Origin: Lachnospiraceae bacterium
GTDB taxonomy: Bacteria > Bacillota > Clostridia > Lachnospirales > Lachnospiraceae
Length of the DNA: 64,000 nucleotides
NCBI GenBank assembly: GCA_015057525.1
Contig: SVEE01000005.1
Span: 93,510-157,509, forward strand
Direction: 5' to 3'
This document shows, one piece after another, positions 41,536 through 51,848 of this stretch. Position 1 is the stretch's first letter; each line of letters opens with the position of its first letter. The translations under genes and the position numbers were made by a program. The notes under the pieces are model-generated. The model was given only the letters and a program-made list of their open reading frames with translations. It was not told the origin of the DNA and did not search any database.

Positions 41536-41954
41536 CTCTTACGATTTTTCTCATATGGATTTTCTTCCGAGTATTTGATTGCTGTGCTTGTCACACCTCC
41601 AGAGACATATGCTTTACCACATTCAGGGCACATCCCCATCTTCAATGTAACAGATGCACTAATAAGTTTAGCCCCTGGCTTATTTCCCTTAGCAATTGCA
41701 TTGGCAACATGTTCTCTTTCATGAGAGCTTACCTTGGCGTAAGACTCCTCAGGTTTTATCACACCTGGTGTCTTATATGAAACGTCATTCTCATTGGAGC
41801 CGTCCACATACTTCCTGTTCTCACAGGTTTGGCACTCTGTAGTACCAGGTACCTTAGACGCACTGTCAACAGAATTATCCGTATTAATTGGTGTAACCCT
41901 AGATAGATTACTTATAGGAATTGTATAATTGTTGCTCATTCCGCCTATAAACAT
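41487..41954 (-). CDS. Small HExxH-type putative metallopeptidase-like protein (SprA-like)
   Basis: 155 aa; KVSSHEREHVANAIAKGNKPGAKLISASVTLKMGMCPECGKAYVSGGVTSTAIKY; CxxC and HExxH; AAAGGAGG RBS. Confidence 0.6.
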   Translation of the reverse strand: MFIGGMSNNYTIPISNLSRVTPINTDNSVDSASKVPGTTECQTCENRKYVDGSNENDVSYKTPGVIKPEESYAKVSSHEREHVANAIAKGNKPGAKLISASVTLKMGMCPECGKAYVSGGVTSTAIKYSEENPYEKNRKSYESGFFKGNNVDVSA

Positions 41955-42017
41955 AAACAGCTCCTCCTTTCAAAACTTATATAATAATTTTACTATATTT
42001 TTCAAATTATAACAAGG

Positions 42018-42614
42018 CTACAATGTATTCTTTTTTCTTTCTTCAGCCTGTCGCTTACTATATATGCATCCACAGTAATCCTGCCTATATAAACCGTACT
42101 CTTTAGATAATCTAATAGAGTTTGAATATCCATCCTTTTTCTTAAAATCACTGTATAGATATTTAACCCCAATTTCCTCTGACAACCTTTGCCCTATCTC
42201 ATTTAACCATGCCGCATTTTTATGAGGACTTATAGATAATGTTGTTGTAAAAATATCATATCCTTTTTCTTTAGCATATAAGGCGGTTTTTCTCATACGC
42301 ATTTCATAACATTTGTAGCATCTACTGCCCCGTTCAGGTTCATTTTCAAGACCCTCTGACATTACAAAAAACTCATCTGGTTCATATTTACCTTCTTCAA
42401 TAATAACATCCTTCGTAAATGGTGCTACGGCAACAAAACGTTTTAATTCTTCTATTCTTTTTATGTATTCTTCCTCAGCTGTTATATTAGGGTTATAAAA
42501 GAAAACTGTAATATTATATTCCTCTTCAAGAAGTTGTAATACATGGGAACTGCATGGTGCACAACACACATGTAAAAGTATTTTTTTCTTATTTTGTTCA
42601 ACCAAATGCGACAT
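42018..42614 (-). CDS. queH: Epoxyqueuosine reductase QueH (DUF208)
   Basis: KILLHVCCAPCSSHVLQLLEEEYNITVFFYNPNI, RCYKCYEMRMRKTA, YRQDYCGCIYSKRQAE; start refined to MSHLVE. Confidence 0.92.
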   Translation of the reverse strand: MSHLVEQNKKKILLHVCCAPCSSHVLQLLEEEYNITVFFYNPNITAEEEYIKRIEELKRFVAVAPFTKDVIIEEGKYEPDEFFVMSEGLENEPERGSRCYKCYEMRMRKTALYAKEKGYDIFTTTLSISPHKNAAWLNEIGQRLSEEIGVKYLYSDFKKKDGYSNSIRLSKEYGLYRQDYCGCIYSKRQAEERKKNTL

Positions 42615-42694
42615 TGCCTTTCCTTTCAGCATATTGACCAATATTTTTATAGTTTTTTTAGGTCATTTTTTTATTTTTTATTGACTTTTTACAG

Positions 42695-42723
42695 TTGACT
42701 TTGTCTAAAATATACAATATACT
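42695..42723 (+). promoter_or_regulatory. Sigma-A-like promoter for the 77-aa protein gene
   Basis: TTGACT-17 bp-TATACT; gene ATG at 42815 with GGGAGGT RBS. Confidence 0.55.
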
Positions 42724-42814
42724 ATTGTTAGATAAAATCGTATAATTCATTATAATAATTTGTTTTCATCTAATCAAGTTATTTAAGTGAAATTCCAGAC
42801 GGGAGGTAATTACA

Positions 42815-43048
42815 ATGACAGTTGATCAGGCTGTAAAAAAATACAAAATGGAGCCCCTTAACGTATACACAGCTAAGGCTAAGGCTAAGGAGCTTAACGT
42901 TGACGAAGTTCTTTATATGAATGTTCAAAAAAATAAGTATGCTTACATTGTTAAGGATGGTCCTCGTGGTCACATGCTTTATACAGACGAAAAGAGTCTT
43001 TACACTAAGATGTATAAAGGTCTTAAGATGGAGCCATTAGATCCATAG
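42815..43048 (+). CDS. Small conserved-looking hypothetical protein (77 aa)
   Basis: MTVDQAVKKYKMEPLNVYTAKAKAKELNVDEVLYMNVQKNKYAYIVKDGPRGHMLYTDEKSLYTKMYKGLKMEPLDP; promoter, RBS and terminator all present. Confidence 0.7.
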   Translation: MTVDQAVKKYKMEPLNVYTAKAKAKELNVDEVLYMNVQKNKYAYIVKDGPRGHMLYTDEKSLYTKMYKGLKMEPLDP

Positions 43049-43079
43049 TTTATTTAGTACATATATTTTACACAAGTTA

Positions 43080-43116
43080 ATAACCAGACTTATCATTTTA
43101 AGTCTGGTTATTTTTT
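43080..43116 (+). terminator. Terminator after the 77-aa gene
   Basis: AATAACCAGACTTATCATTTTAAGTCTGGTTATTTTTT. Confidence 0.75.
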
Positions 43117-43535
43117 AGTATCTTATCTTCTATCATGTTATTCATAAAAACACATATCAAACTCATCAATCCCCATATCAACGAATACAGCAAACATATC
43201 TGTCCATCTACGTTATATTTCATATCTGAATAATCCCAAACATTCAAGCCATATCTTATATTGACTATTAATCCTGTTATATATTCTAACGTTGTTATTG
43301 TCATGGAACCAAATATCATTACTTTTATAATTCCCAAAATAAGTCTTTTTTCATTTTGTATTATCTTATTTCCAAAAACACCCACAACTAAAAAACATAA
43401 TCCACCACAAATCAACATAGAGAAATGCGAATAACCTCTACAAAATATTTCTGCAAAATAATATACAATTCCACCTGTTAACCATAAAACAAAATAATTA
43501 TTCAAATTCATTTTTAATTCATTCAAACATATCAC
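43098..43535 (-). CDS. Putative ABC-transporter type IV / CmpB-like membrane protein
   Basis: 145 aa, multiple TM helices; EYITGLIVNIRYGLNVWDYSDMKYNVDGQICLLYSLIWGLMS motif. Confidence 0.7.
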   Translation of the reverse strand: MICLNELKMNLNNYFVLWLTGGIVYYFAEIFCRGYSHFSMLICGGLCFLVVGVFGNKIIQNEKRLILGIIKVMIFGSMTITTLEYITGLIVNIRYGLNVWDYSDMKYNVDGQICLLYSLIWGLMSLICVFMNNMIEDKILKNNQT

Positions 43536-43640
43536 CTTACCTTTATCTTGATATTAGTATCTTATCTTTTGTTTTTCCTATTCAAAAATAATCCGCTTTT
43601 GCGGTTAATTATATAAAAAAATATAAAGGAGGTATTTCAA

Positions 43641-46600
43641 ATGAAATACAAAAAACTAATTACACTTATTTTAATTTTTATATTATCTATAGGTAATATA
43701 AAACTCTCCACTTTGACATCTGCCAAAGAAGCAATTTCCACAGATATCGAAAGTATTCCGCAGGTTTATGATCTTGACTCATCAAGCCTCACGGTACACC
43801 CCAATCCAATCATGGGAAAGTATCATTATATCCAAGATGTAATTACTGGCACAGGAAGCTATTTTTCTGAACATAATTCTTTCTTATATTGCACAGACGA
43901 CAGTGGCAATACAATGATGTGCTATTGCACAGAACCAACCAGGCCTGCTCCCACAACATCTACAGAATATTCTGATTACTATCTCGAAGACATTAACAGC
44001 GAGGAAGGAATAAAACAGGCGAAAACTTTACCAATCTTGACTTATGGCTTTGGAGCCAACGAAGCAAGTTGCAACAGTTTTCTAAATAACTATCCTGAAA
44101 ATCCACAGCAAGGCGGTTCCTTCGGTTATTATGCAGTAGACGGGGTAATAACAAGAGGACTTTTGATTAACGGTGTATTATTTCCTATGAGTTCTAGCGA
44201 AGCATACGGTCTCACTGCCGCCCTTGTCCATAAGGTCAACGGTGCTGATGTGGGAACTGTCACCGGAAGTGTCATAGAAAATGGCTTCACTTCCAGTACG
44301 GAAGTTGCTGCAGCTGCAACATATCTAGAAAACATTTCCACATGGACATACGAGAGGGGTGTTGCAGGTGGTAGCATATGGCATGCAGCCGACGCATTAA
44401 ATTCTTTAAATAGGGGCGAACATATTTTTTCAGCTACAATTAATCATCCCAAATCTGGATGGATTCCACTTCCAGACACTTCCACAGTCACAGATTGGAG
44501 TCCTTACTCTATTAGCGGTAAAATATACATAAAAATCTCATATGAATCGAAATATATGGAAAGTCAACTTCTCTCTTCTTCACAATCCGGTTCCGAAGAA
44601 CACATCGTTTTTACCCACGAAAACTTAACAACTGTTGATTTTGACTCTACAAAAAACGGATATTATGATTATTTCAGAATTACATCCAATCCAGAAAATC
44701 AGGTGGATGTTTCCGTGACATACGGCTCACTAAAAAACAACTATTTTACAGTCGACGATATTCCTTGCTCCTCTCATTCCGGCATATCCTTTTGTCAAGA
44801 TGCAACCATAGCGTTAGACCTTAACCAGCTTAACGAAGGTAAATATTTAAGCCTATCAATAACTACAGGAAATGGTTCATGCAAAACTGACGCCTATGGG
44901 GACGGAGATCAAGACGGAGTTTACAGCCTAGGTGTACGATATTTCCAAACACCTAATTATCAAAACGTAGCTGTATCTTCACCAAATTCAACAATTTCGT
45001 ATACAAGCACCTATCTATATATGTCAAATAAGTTTGGAAAAATAATTCTAGAAAAATCATCTTCTAACCCTGATATTACAAATAACAATCCAAATTATTC
45101 ACTTGATGGAGCAATTTACTCAATATATAAATCAAAGGAAGATGCGGAATCAGAAAAAAATTCCTGTGGTCAGATAATCATAGATAAACAGGGTAAGGGA
45201 AGTAGTTCTAATCTAAATATTGGAACTTACTATGTCAAGGAAACCAAAGAACCCTTAGGCTATGCACTAGATCACTCCATTTATACTGTTTCAGTAACAT
45301 CATCCGAAGTCACCGTGGTTGCCATAGAAGAGACTCCTCAATTAAATATCATAGATATATTGTTAACAAAAACTGATAACTTTGATGTTCCACTGGCAAA
45401 CGCCGAATTTACAATAAGATATTACTCAACCATCTCTGACGACCCTGCCAGAGACGAACTTACTCCAACACGTATTTGGACCGTCAAAACAGATAAAAAC
45501 GGTATATCAAAATTGAGTCCTGATTACCTTGTCTCAGGAGATGAATTCTATTATTCAAGTGATAACAAAATCGGAATTCCATTGGGAACAATAACAATAG
45601 AAGAAACAAAAGCCCCAAACGGATATTATGAAAATGACACATTCAAAGAATGGACGTACACAAAATCAGATAACATATACATTCAACAAATTACTTCATC
45701 TGGTAATTCGGAGACTTTGAACGTCTTTGCTGTTCCTACTATTGTCAACCAAAAAGAGCCTTATAAAGCATATCTTAAAATCATCAAAAAAGATGAAACT
45801 ACAGGTAACACAATTATAAACAATACAGCAACATTTAAAATTTGGTCATATTCTTCGGAAAAATATATATGTGAAGCTAAAACAAATCAGGAGGGAATCT
45901 TAATAACACCCAGCTACTTACCTGAAGGAAAATATCGTATAGAAGAGACAGAAAATCCCACAGGCTATTACACTAGTAATTCAGCATCAAAATATGATAT
46001 CGAAATAAGCGAAGACAATGCTACCGAAAAATATGTGACACCTGAAGGAGAAGAAACTTTAATCGACGTATGTGAGATAGAAATAGAAAACACACCTCTT
46101 TCAGGACAAATCATAATAAACAAAAAGGGCGAGTATCAAGAATGGAACCAAGAAACAGTAACCTTTGATTTAAAAACTCATCCTTTGGAAAATATACAAT
46201 TCGATGTATACGCTTATGAAAATATATATTCATCTGACGGACATGGAGATATCATATATTCATCTGGTACCTTGATAGAAAGCATATTTACCGACAGCAA
46301 CGGCTGTGCAAAAACCTCTGATACTCTACCCCTTGGTAAATATGAAATAAAAGAAAACACACCAAATATATATTTTCCTGAAGATAGTATCATCATAGAA
46401 TTATCATCCGAAAATAATACTATAGAAACCCTAACTGGTAACACTTCAAGAAAACTTGTTGTATACAGCGTTGATATACTTAACAAGCTTAAAATTCCAG
46501 CGATAACAACCTATGCAACAAACGAGGAAACCAACGACAAATACTGCCCAACTAAAGAAAATACAAAGATTATTGACAAAGTCTCATATGAAAATCTTAT

Positions 46601-47159
46601 TCCTGGAACTGAATATACAATTTACGGTAAATTAATGAACAAAAGTACAAAACAAAAAGTATATATAGATAATACAGAAGTATCATCGTCATTAACTTTT
46701 ACACCTGAAGATTCGTCAGGCTTTATTGATGTTTCATTTCAATTTAATTCATCAGAGCTTGGAAACATAGACATTGTTGTATTCGAAGAAATATATTGTG
46801 ATGGTAAACTAATAGCTTGCCATAATGATTATGATTGCGAGGAACAAACCCTACATTTTATTTCACCTGTAATAAATCCAGGAATCCCAGAAGAGCCAAA
46901 AATTCCTGATGAACCTGCAACAACAGAAATTCCAATTCTGCCAGAAATCCCTGAAAATCCTGATTATCCTGAAGTCCCTTTAGAACCTAATGCTCCTACC
47001 ATTCCAGACTCACCCAAAACCGGCGATTCATCTTTCCTTGGTTACATATTGATTTTACTTATTCTAAGTGGTGTTCTTATTTTTGTCTTTTTATTTAAAT
47101 CATCTCATATTAATCTATCACACAACAAACATCATAAAATTTTCAATAAAAAAATTTAA
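43641..47159 (+). CDS. SpaA/Cna-B-type surface adhesin with VaFE repeat, possible N-terminal thioester-like domain and SPKTG anchor
   Basis: 1172 aa; signal peptide, CYCTEPTRPAP..ILTYGFGAN, repeated YYVKETKEPLGY / YRIEETENPTGYY segments, VaFE-like ENTKIIDKVSYENLIPGTEYTIYGKLMNKST, Pro-rich stalk, SPKTGDSSFLGYILILLILSGVLIFVF. Confidence 0.88.
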   Translation: MKYKKLITLILIFILSIGNIKLSTLTSAKEAISTDIESIPQVYDLDSSSLTVHPNPIMGKYHYIQDVITGTGSYFSEHNSFLYCTDDSGNTMMCYCTEPTRPAPTTSTEYSDYYLEDINSEEGIKQAKTLPILTYGFGANEASCNSFLNNYPENPQQGGSFGYYAVDGVITRGLLINGVLFPMSSSEAYGLTAALVHKVNGADVGTVTGSVIENGFTSSTEVAAAATYLENISTWTYERGVAGGSIWHAADALNSLNRGEHIFSATINHPKSGWIPLPDTSTVTDWSPYSISGKIYIKISYESKYMESQLLSSSQSGSEEHIVFTHENLTTVDFDSTKNGYYDYFRITSNPENQVDVSVTYGSLKNNYFTVDDIPCSSHSGISFCQDATIALDLNQLNEGKYLSLSITTGNGSCKTDAYGDGDQDGVYSLGVRYFQTPNYQNVAVSSPNSTISYTSTYLYMSNKFGKIILEKSSSNPDITNNNPNYSLDGAIYSIYKSKEDAESEKNSCGQIIIDKQGKGSSSNLNIGTYYVKETKEPLGYALDHSIYTVSVTSSEVTVVAIEETPQLNIIDILLTKTDNFDVPLANAEFTIRYYSTISDDPARDELTPTRIWTVKTDKNGISKLSPDYLVSGDEFYYSSDNKIGIPLGTITIEETKAPNGYYENDTFKEWTYTKSDNIYIQQITSSGNSETLNVFAVPTIVNQKEPYKAYLKIIKKDETTGNTIINNTATFKIWSYSSEKYICEAKTNQEGILITPSYLPEGKYRIEETENPTGYYTSNSASKYDIEISEDNATEKYVTPEGEETLIDVCEIEIENTPLSGQIIINKKGEYQEWNQETVTFDLKTHPLENIQFDVYAYENIYSSDGHGDIIYSSGTLIESIFTDSNGCAKTSDTLPLGKYEIKENTPNIYFPEDSIIIELSSENNTIETLTGNTSRKLVVYSVDILNKLKIPAITTYATNEETNDKYCPTKENTKIIDKVSYENLIPGTEYTIYGKLMNKSTKQKVYIDNTEVSSSLTFTPEDSSGFIDVSFQFNSSELGNIDIVVFEEIYCDGKLIACHNDYDCEEQTLHFISPVINPGIPEEPKIPDEPATTEIPILPEIPENPDYPEVPLEPNAPTIPDSPKTGDSSFLGYILILLILSGVLIFVFLFKSSHINLSHNKHHKIFNKKI

Positions 47160-47165
47160 TTAATT

Positions 47166-47215
47166 AAAAAACCGGTTTGTTATCTTATATATCTAAAATA
47201 ACAAACCGGTTTATT
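47166..47215. terminator. Bidirectional terminator between convergent genes
   Basis: AAACCGGTTTGTTAT ... ATAACAAACCGGTTT. Confidence 0.75.
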
Positions 47216-47731
47216 TTAATCTAATTGAAGTTTTGATTTATTGTATGCAGATTTAACATGTTCTAAGGTTTTTTCGTTGAGTTCCAAAACAACACCTGTT
47301 GTTCCGTTGCCCGAATTAACCATAAACACATACCAGTTATCTGTATTACTCTTATCTCTCGAAGATAAATTTCTAACTGTAAGTTTAGCATTTACCTCTA
47401 ATTCATTCTGAAACTTTTCAGAATTATAAGACATCACGCTAGATACATCGCTTCCTGCAAAGGAATATACCTGTTTGCGAGTTGTCTTATTGATAATTGC
47501 ATCAATGTCACAGTCGCTATTTAAAAATGAATATTCATATTCTAAATTTTGTCCTGTTTTAAAGTAGTATATAAGAAATGCACCTACAACAACAAGGGCA
47601 ATACCTATACTTCCTGAGATGAAAAGCAATGTAAAAACGCCTACTACAGTTACTAAAATAGCACCTGCCATAGCAAATAACTGCTTACCAGATGGCTTGG
47701 CTTTTAGAATCTGTTCTGTAAAACTATCCAT
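47216..47731 (-). CDS. Hypothetical membrane protein (two TM helices)
   Basis: MDSFTEQILKAKPSGKQLFAMAGAILVTVVGVFTLLFISGSIGIALVVVGAFLIYYFKTGQNLEYEY...; start from AGGTG RBS. Confidence 0.65.
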   Translation of the reverse strand: MDSFTEQILKAKPSGKQLFAMAGAILVTVVGVFTLLFISGSIGIALVVVGAFLIYYFKTGQNLEYEYSFLNSDCDIDAIINKTTRKQVYSFAGSDVSSVMSYNSEKFQNELEVNAKLTVRNLSSRDKSNTDNWYVFMVNSGNGTTGVVLELNEKTLEHVKSAYNKSKLQLD

Positions 47732-47748
47732 AAATTCACCTACCAAAT

Positions 47749-49134
47749 TTATTTGCTAAGAGATTCATCAATAGCCTTTGCAGCCTTCTTACCTGCACCC
47801 ATTGCAAGGATAACAGTCGCTGCACCTGTAACAACATCTCCACCAGCATATACATTCTTACGAGTTGTCTCGTTAGTTTCTTCCTGCACGATAATTCCGC
47901 CCCACTTCTGAGTTTCAAGACCTTCTGTAGTCTGTCTAATAAGTGGATTTGGAGACTGACCTATTGCAATAACCACTGTTTCTACATCTATAATATAGTT
48001 TGAACCTTCAATTGGTTCTGGTCTTCTTCTTCCAGATGCATCAGGCTCGCCAAGCTGCTGCTCAACAACTTCAATACCCTTAACCCATCCATCTTCGCCA
48101 TGAATTTCAACTGGGTTATTAAGAAGCTTGAAGATTATGCCTTCTTCCTTAGCGTGTTCAACTTCTTCTGCTCTTGCAGGAACCTCTTCTGCACCTCTTC
48201 TATAAACGATATAAACTTCTTCTGCTCCAAGTCTCTTAGCTGTTCTTGCAGCATCCATAGCAACATTACCAGCACCAACAACAGCAACCTTCTTTCCAAC
48301 CTTAATAGGAGTTGGAACCTCACCCTTCTTGTAACCCTTCATAAGGTTAACTCTTGTAAGGAATTCATTAGCAGAATAAACACCAAGAAGATTCTCGCCT
48401 GGAATTCTGAGGAAATTAGGAAGACCTGCTCCTGTTCCAAGGAAAATAGCATCAAATCCTCTCTCAAATAAATCATCTACAGTAAGAGAACGACCAATAA
48501 CAACGTTAGTTTCAAGCTTAACACCCATATCTGTTATATTCTCTAATTCCTTAGCAACAAGTGACTTTGGAAGTCTGAACTCAGGAATACCATAGCTTAA
48601 AACTCCACCAGCCTTATGTAAAGCTTCAAAAATAGTAACTTCATAGCCCTTCTTAGCAAGCTCTCCTGCACATGTGATACCTGCAGGACCAGAGCCTACA
48701 ACAGCAACCTTTTTGCCATTCTTCTCTATGTTAAGTTCTACTTTATTTCCATGCTGCATATGATAATCAGCAACAAATCTCTCAAGGCGTCCGATAGAAA
48801 CAGACTCTCCCTTGATTCCTCTGATACACTTACCCTCGCACTGATTCTCCTGTGGACAAACACGACCACAAATAGCAGGAAGTGCATTCTCGCTTGTGAT
48901 TATCTCGTAAGCCTTCTCAAAATTACCTGCAGCAACCTGCTCGATAAATCCTGGGATTGGCACGTTAACAGGACATCCTGTCATACATGGCTTATTAATA
49001 CAATTTATACATCTTGTTGCTTCCTCCATAGCCATCTCAGCTGTGTAACCTGTAGCAACTTCCTCAAAGTTTTTATTTCTTACATTAGGATCCTGCTGTG
49101 GCATAGGAACCTTAGTTGGACTCATATTTGGCAT
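47749..49134 (-). CDS. gltA: NADPH-dependent glutamate synthase small-subunit-type / NfnB-like oxidoreductase
   Basis: 461 aa; CINCINKPCMTGCPVNVPIPGF, CGRVCPQENQCEGKCIRG, VAVVGSGPAGITCAGELAKKGYEVTIFEA. Confidence 0.92.
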   Translation of the reverse strand: MPNMSPTKVPMPQQDPNVRNKNFEEVATGYTAEMAMEEATRCINCINKPCMTGCPVNVPIPGFIEQVAAGNFEKAYEIITSENALPAICGRVCPQENQCEGKCIRGIKGESVSIGRLERFVADYHMQHGNKVELNIEKNGKKVAVVGSGPAGITCAGELAKKGYEVTIFEALHKAGGVLSYGIPEFRLPKSLVAKELENITDMGVKLETNVVIGRSLTVDDLFERGFDAIFLGTGAGLPNFLRIPGENLLGVYSANEFLTRVNLMKGYKKGEVPTPIKVGKKVAVVGAGNVAMDAARTAKRLGAEEVYIVYRRGAEEVPARAEEVEHAKEEGIIFKLLNNPVEIHGEDGWVKGIEVVEQQLGEPDASGRRRPEPIEGSNYIIDVETVVIAIGQSPNPLIRQTTEGLETQKWGGIIVQEETNETTRKNVYAGGDVVTGAATVILAMGAGKKAAKAIDESLSK

Positions 49135-49146
49135 AGTTTACATCTC

Positions 49147-49968
49147 CTATTCTGCTAATTTCATCATACACTGGTGCTCTTCTTCCTTGTAGAATGTCTG
49201 TCTCTTCATACACTCATCAAAATCAACAAGGAAACCATCGAAATCTGGGCCATCTACACAAGCGAACTTAGTCTCACCGCCTACAGTTACACGGCATCCA
49301 CCACACATTCCAGTTCCATCAATCATAATTGGATTTAAAGAAACTGTAGTATGAAGATTAGCAGGCTTAGTTGTAGCAACCACGAACTTCATCATAACAA
49401 GTGGACCAATTGCTATAGCATGATCATATTTCTCACCTGCATCAAGAAGTTCCTGAATCTTCTTAGTTACAAGACCCTGTTCACCAAGAGAACCGTCATC
49501 TGTCATGATATATACATTCTTACAGAACTTAGCAAACTTCTCTGCTAAGATTACAAACTCTGCTGAACGTCCACCAATAATTACATCACACTCTACACCC
49601 TGCTCTGTAAGTTTCTTAAGCTGAGGATAAAGAGGTGCTGAACCAACACCACCCGCAACACCTAATACTCTCTTCCAGTTGCCAAATGGAGCAGGCTGTC
49701 CTAAAGGACCAACAAAGTCAAGGAATGCGTCACCCTCTTCAAGAGCTGCAAAAAGCTTTGTAGAGTATCCCACAACCTGAAAAATAATAGTAACTGAGTT
49801 CTTTTCTCTATCGAAATCAGCGATGGTAAGAGGAATTCTTTCGCCCTCATCATCTAATCTCACGATAACGAACTGACCAGCTTCACAACGGGCTGACACG
49901 TAAGGCGCCTCAACCTCCATCATAATAACTGCTGAATTTAATACTTCTTTTTTCAAAATTTTGTACAT
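49147..49968 (-). CDS. Sulfide/dihydroorotate dehydrogenase-like FAD/NAD-binding protein (NfnA-like)
   Basis: GVAGGVGSAPLYPQLKKL, IDGTGMCGGCRVTVGGETKFACVDGPDFDG; start refined to MYKILKKEV. Confidence 0.92.
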   Translation of the reverse strand: MYKILKKEVLNSAVIMMEVEAPYVSARCEAGQFVIVRLDDEGERIPLTIADFDREKNSVTIIFQVVGYSTKLFAALEEGDAFLDFVGPLGQPAPFGNWKRVLGVAGGVGSAPLYPQLKKLTEQGVECDVIIGGRSAEFVILAEKFAKFCKNVYIMTDDGSLGEQGLVTKKIQELLDAGEKYDHAIAIGPLVMMKFVVATTKPANLHTTVSLNPIMIDGTGMCGGCRVTVGGETKFACVDGPDFDGFLVDFDECMKRQTFYKEEEHQCMMKLAE

Positions 49969-50073
49969 GAGTTTGTCCCCCATTCAAATTAATTACCGTT
50001 GCATACGCAAATCGCCTTATTATATCACAATAAAACTAAATTTAAAACATTTTTCTTGAAAAGTCTACCTATA

Positions 50074-51027
50074 TTATACTATTTCATCAAAAAAAGATTT
50101 ATTTTTCATGAATCCTACATCTTGTCCTTCAATGAATGAGTATGCCATAATACCCTTTCCCTTGTATATCTTTATGTTTTTACCTTCAATTTCGATTAAC
50201 TTTTCTTTTAAATTATTGCTAGGCTTTATTGTATCATTAGGAATTGTAACACATAAAGTATCACATTCATTCCCAATAGCAAATTCCTTTATATGCTCCA
50301 ACACATTCTCTATATCAGTATCATTCGTACAGAAGCGTTCTACATACATATCCTTTTTATCTTGCTGTACGTAAATATCATAAGAAAAATAACCTGTAAG
50401 CATATCTTGATTATAGATTGCCATGACTCCACCAGACTGGCACTCATGTTCCATTATAAATTCTCTTAAATATTTAATGTCACGTTTAGAATAATAAGAG
50501 AACTTTTCACCAAGAATTCTATTTAGCTCACTGCCCATATAACTTAAATTTTCATCTGAATACTTGGAAATATTTTCGAAAGATAAGTTTTCTTTTTTTA
50601 AATCCTCTTTTAAAACAAGCTTATTATATTTCACTTCAATATTACTGTATATATTCTCAAAACCTAAACCTACATAATATGCCTCATCCTTAGGCATCAA
50701 AAATGTAAATTTAATACCTTCATTTTTCATGAACTCCATGACATATTTCATCATTTCTCTCATAATGCCATGAAAACGATATTTTTCCTTAACACATACA
50801 CCAACAATATAATAGGATTTTTCTTTTCTTCCTTCATATAAAACATCATATGGATTAAGGTGAACCATGCCCACAATCTCATCTTCATTCCAAGCCACAA
50901 GTATAATATTTTTTTTACAGATTACATCAAAATAATATCCAGTAAACTCTTCCGGATCTGCAAAAATCTCGTCCCAGATACATTTTATGCAGGATAAATC
51001 TCCCGAGTAAAAATCATAAGTAATCAT
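50074..51027 (-). CDS. GNAT family N-acetyltransferase
   Basis: IVGMVHLNPYDVLYEGRKEKSYYIVGVCVKEKYRFHGIMREMMKYVMEFMKNEGIKFTFLMPKDEAYYVGLGF. Confidence 0.8.
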   Translation of the reverse strand: MITYDFYSGDLSCIKCIWDEIFADPEEFTGYYFDVICKKNIILVAWNEDEIVGMVHLNPYDVLYEGRKEKSYYIVGVCVKEKYRFHGIMREMMKYVMEFMKNEGIKFTFLMPKDEAYYVGLGFENIYSNIEVKYNKLVLKEDLKKENLSFENISKYSDENLSYMGSELNRILGEKFSYYSKRDIKYLREFIMEHECQSGGVMAIYNQDMLTGYFSYDIYVQQDKKDMYVERFCTNDTDIENVLEHIKEFAIGNECDTLCVTIPNDTIKPSNNLKEKLIEIEGKNIKIYKGKGIMAYSFIEGQDVGFMKNKSFFDEIV

Positions 51028-51040
51028 GTTTTTATCCCAC

Positions 51041-51598
51041 CTACTTATTATGCTGGCAGCCTTTGCAACCTGAGCACTTATCACTTACAGATTCCACATC
51101 TACACTCATTCTATAATCAAAATTATTTACTGTTTCAAGAAGACAAATTGCCTGTGAACTTATACCTCTACCCTCTCCGGTAAAGCCCATACCTTCCTCA
51201 GTAGTCGCCTTTATGTTTATCTGACTAATATCTATTTTTAATCTGTCCGCAATATTTTTTCTCATACCTTCAATATGCGGTGCCATCTTTGGTTTTTGAG
51301 CTATTATTGTGGCATCAATATTAGCAATCAACATATTTTCTTTGTCAATTAAGTGACCTACTTCCTCAAGAAGAACCATACTGTCTGCATCCTTGAATTC
51401 TTCAGCGGTATCTGGAAAATGCTTACCTATATCACCTAATGCTGCAGCTCCAAGAAGAGCATCCATAATAGCATGAACAAGAACATCTGCATCAGAATGT
51501 CCCAAAAGACCTTTCTCATATGGTATATCAACTCCACCTATAATAAGCTTTCTTCCTTCCACAAGCTTATGGACATCATATCCCATTCCTACTCTCAT
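51041..51598 (-). CDS. ispF: 2-C-methyl-D-erythritol 2,4-cyclodiphosphate synthase
   Basis: 185 aa; [63 protein letters not shown]. Confidence 0.96.
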   Translation of the reverse strand: MRVGMGYDVHKLVEGRKLIIGGVDIPYEKGLLGHSDADVLVHAIMDALLGAAALGDIGKHFPDTAEEFKDADSMVLLEEVGHLIDKENMLIANIDATIIAQKPKMAPHIEGMRKNIADRLKIDISQINIKATTEEGMGFTGEGRGISSQAICLLETVNNFDYRMSVDVESVSDKCSGCKGCQHNK

Positions 51599-51848
51599 TC
51601 TCTAAACCTCCATTCTTTATAACTTAACTGTACTAAATCTAACATATTTATATAATTGTTTCAATTTATTTATAATCTTATTTTATCGTTCATTATTTTT
51701 CTATTTTTAGAGAAAAACATACCTATATGTAGGAATTTTTCTGTTTACTGTTTTTAAGTTTCATAGTAGAATAGAATTATTAGGTGGAGATTTGCTTCTT
51801 CACTAGAATGGTACAGAAATATATTTACATATAAGGAGGAGTATTTCA

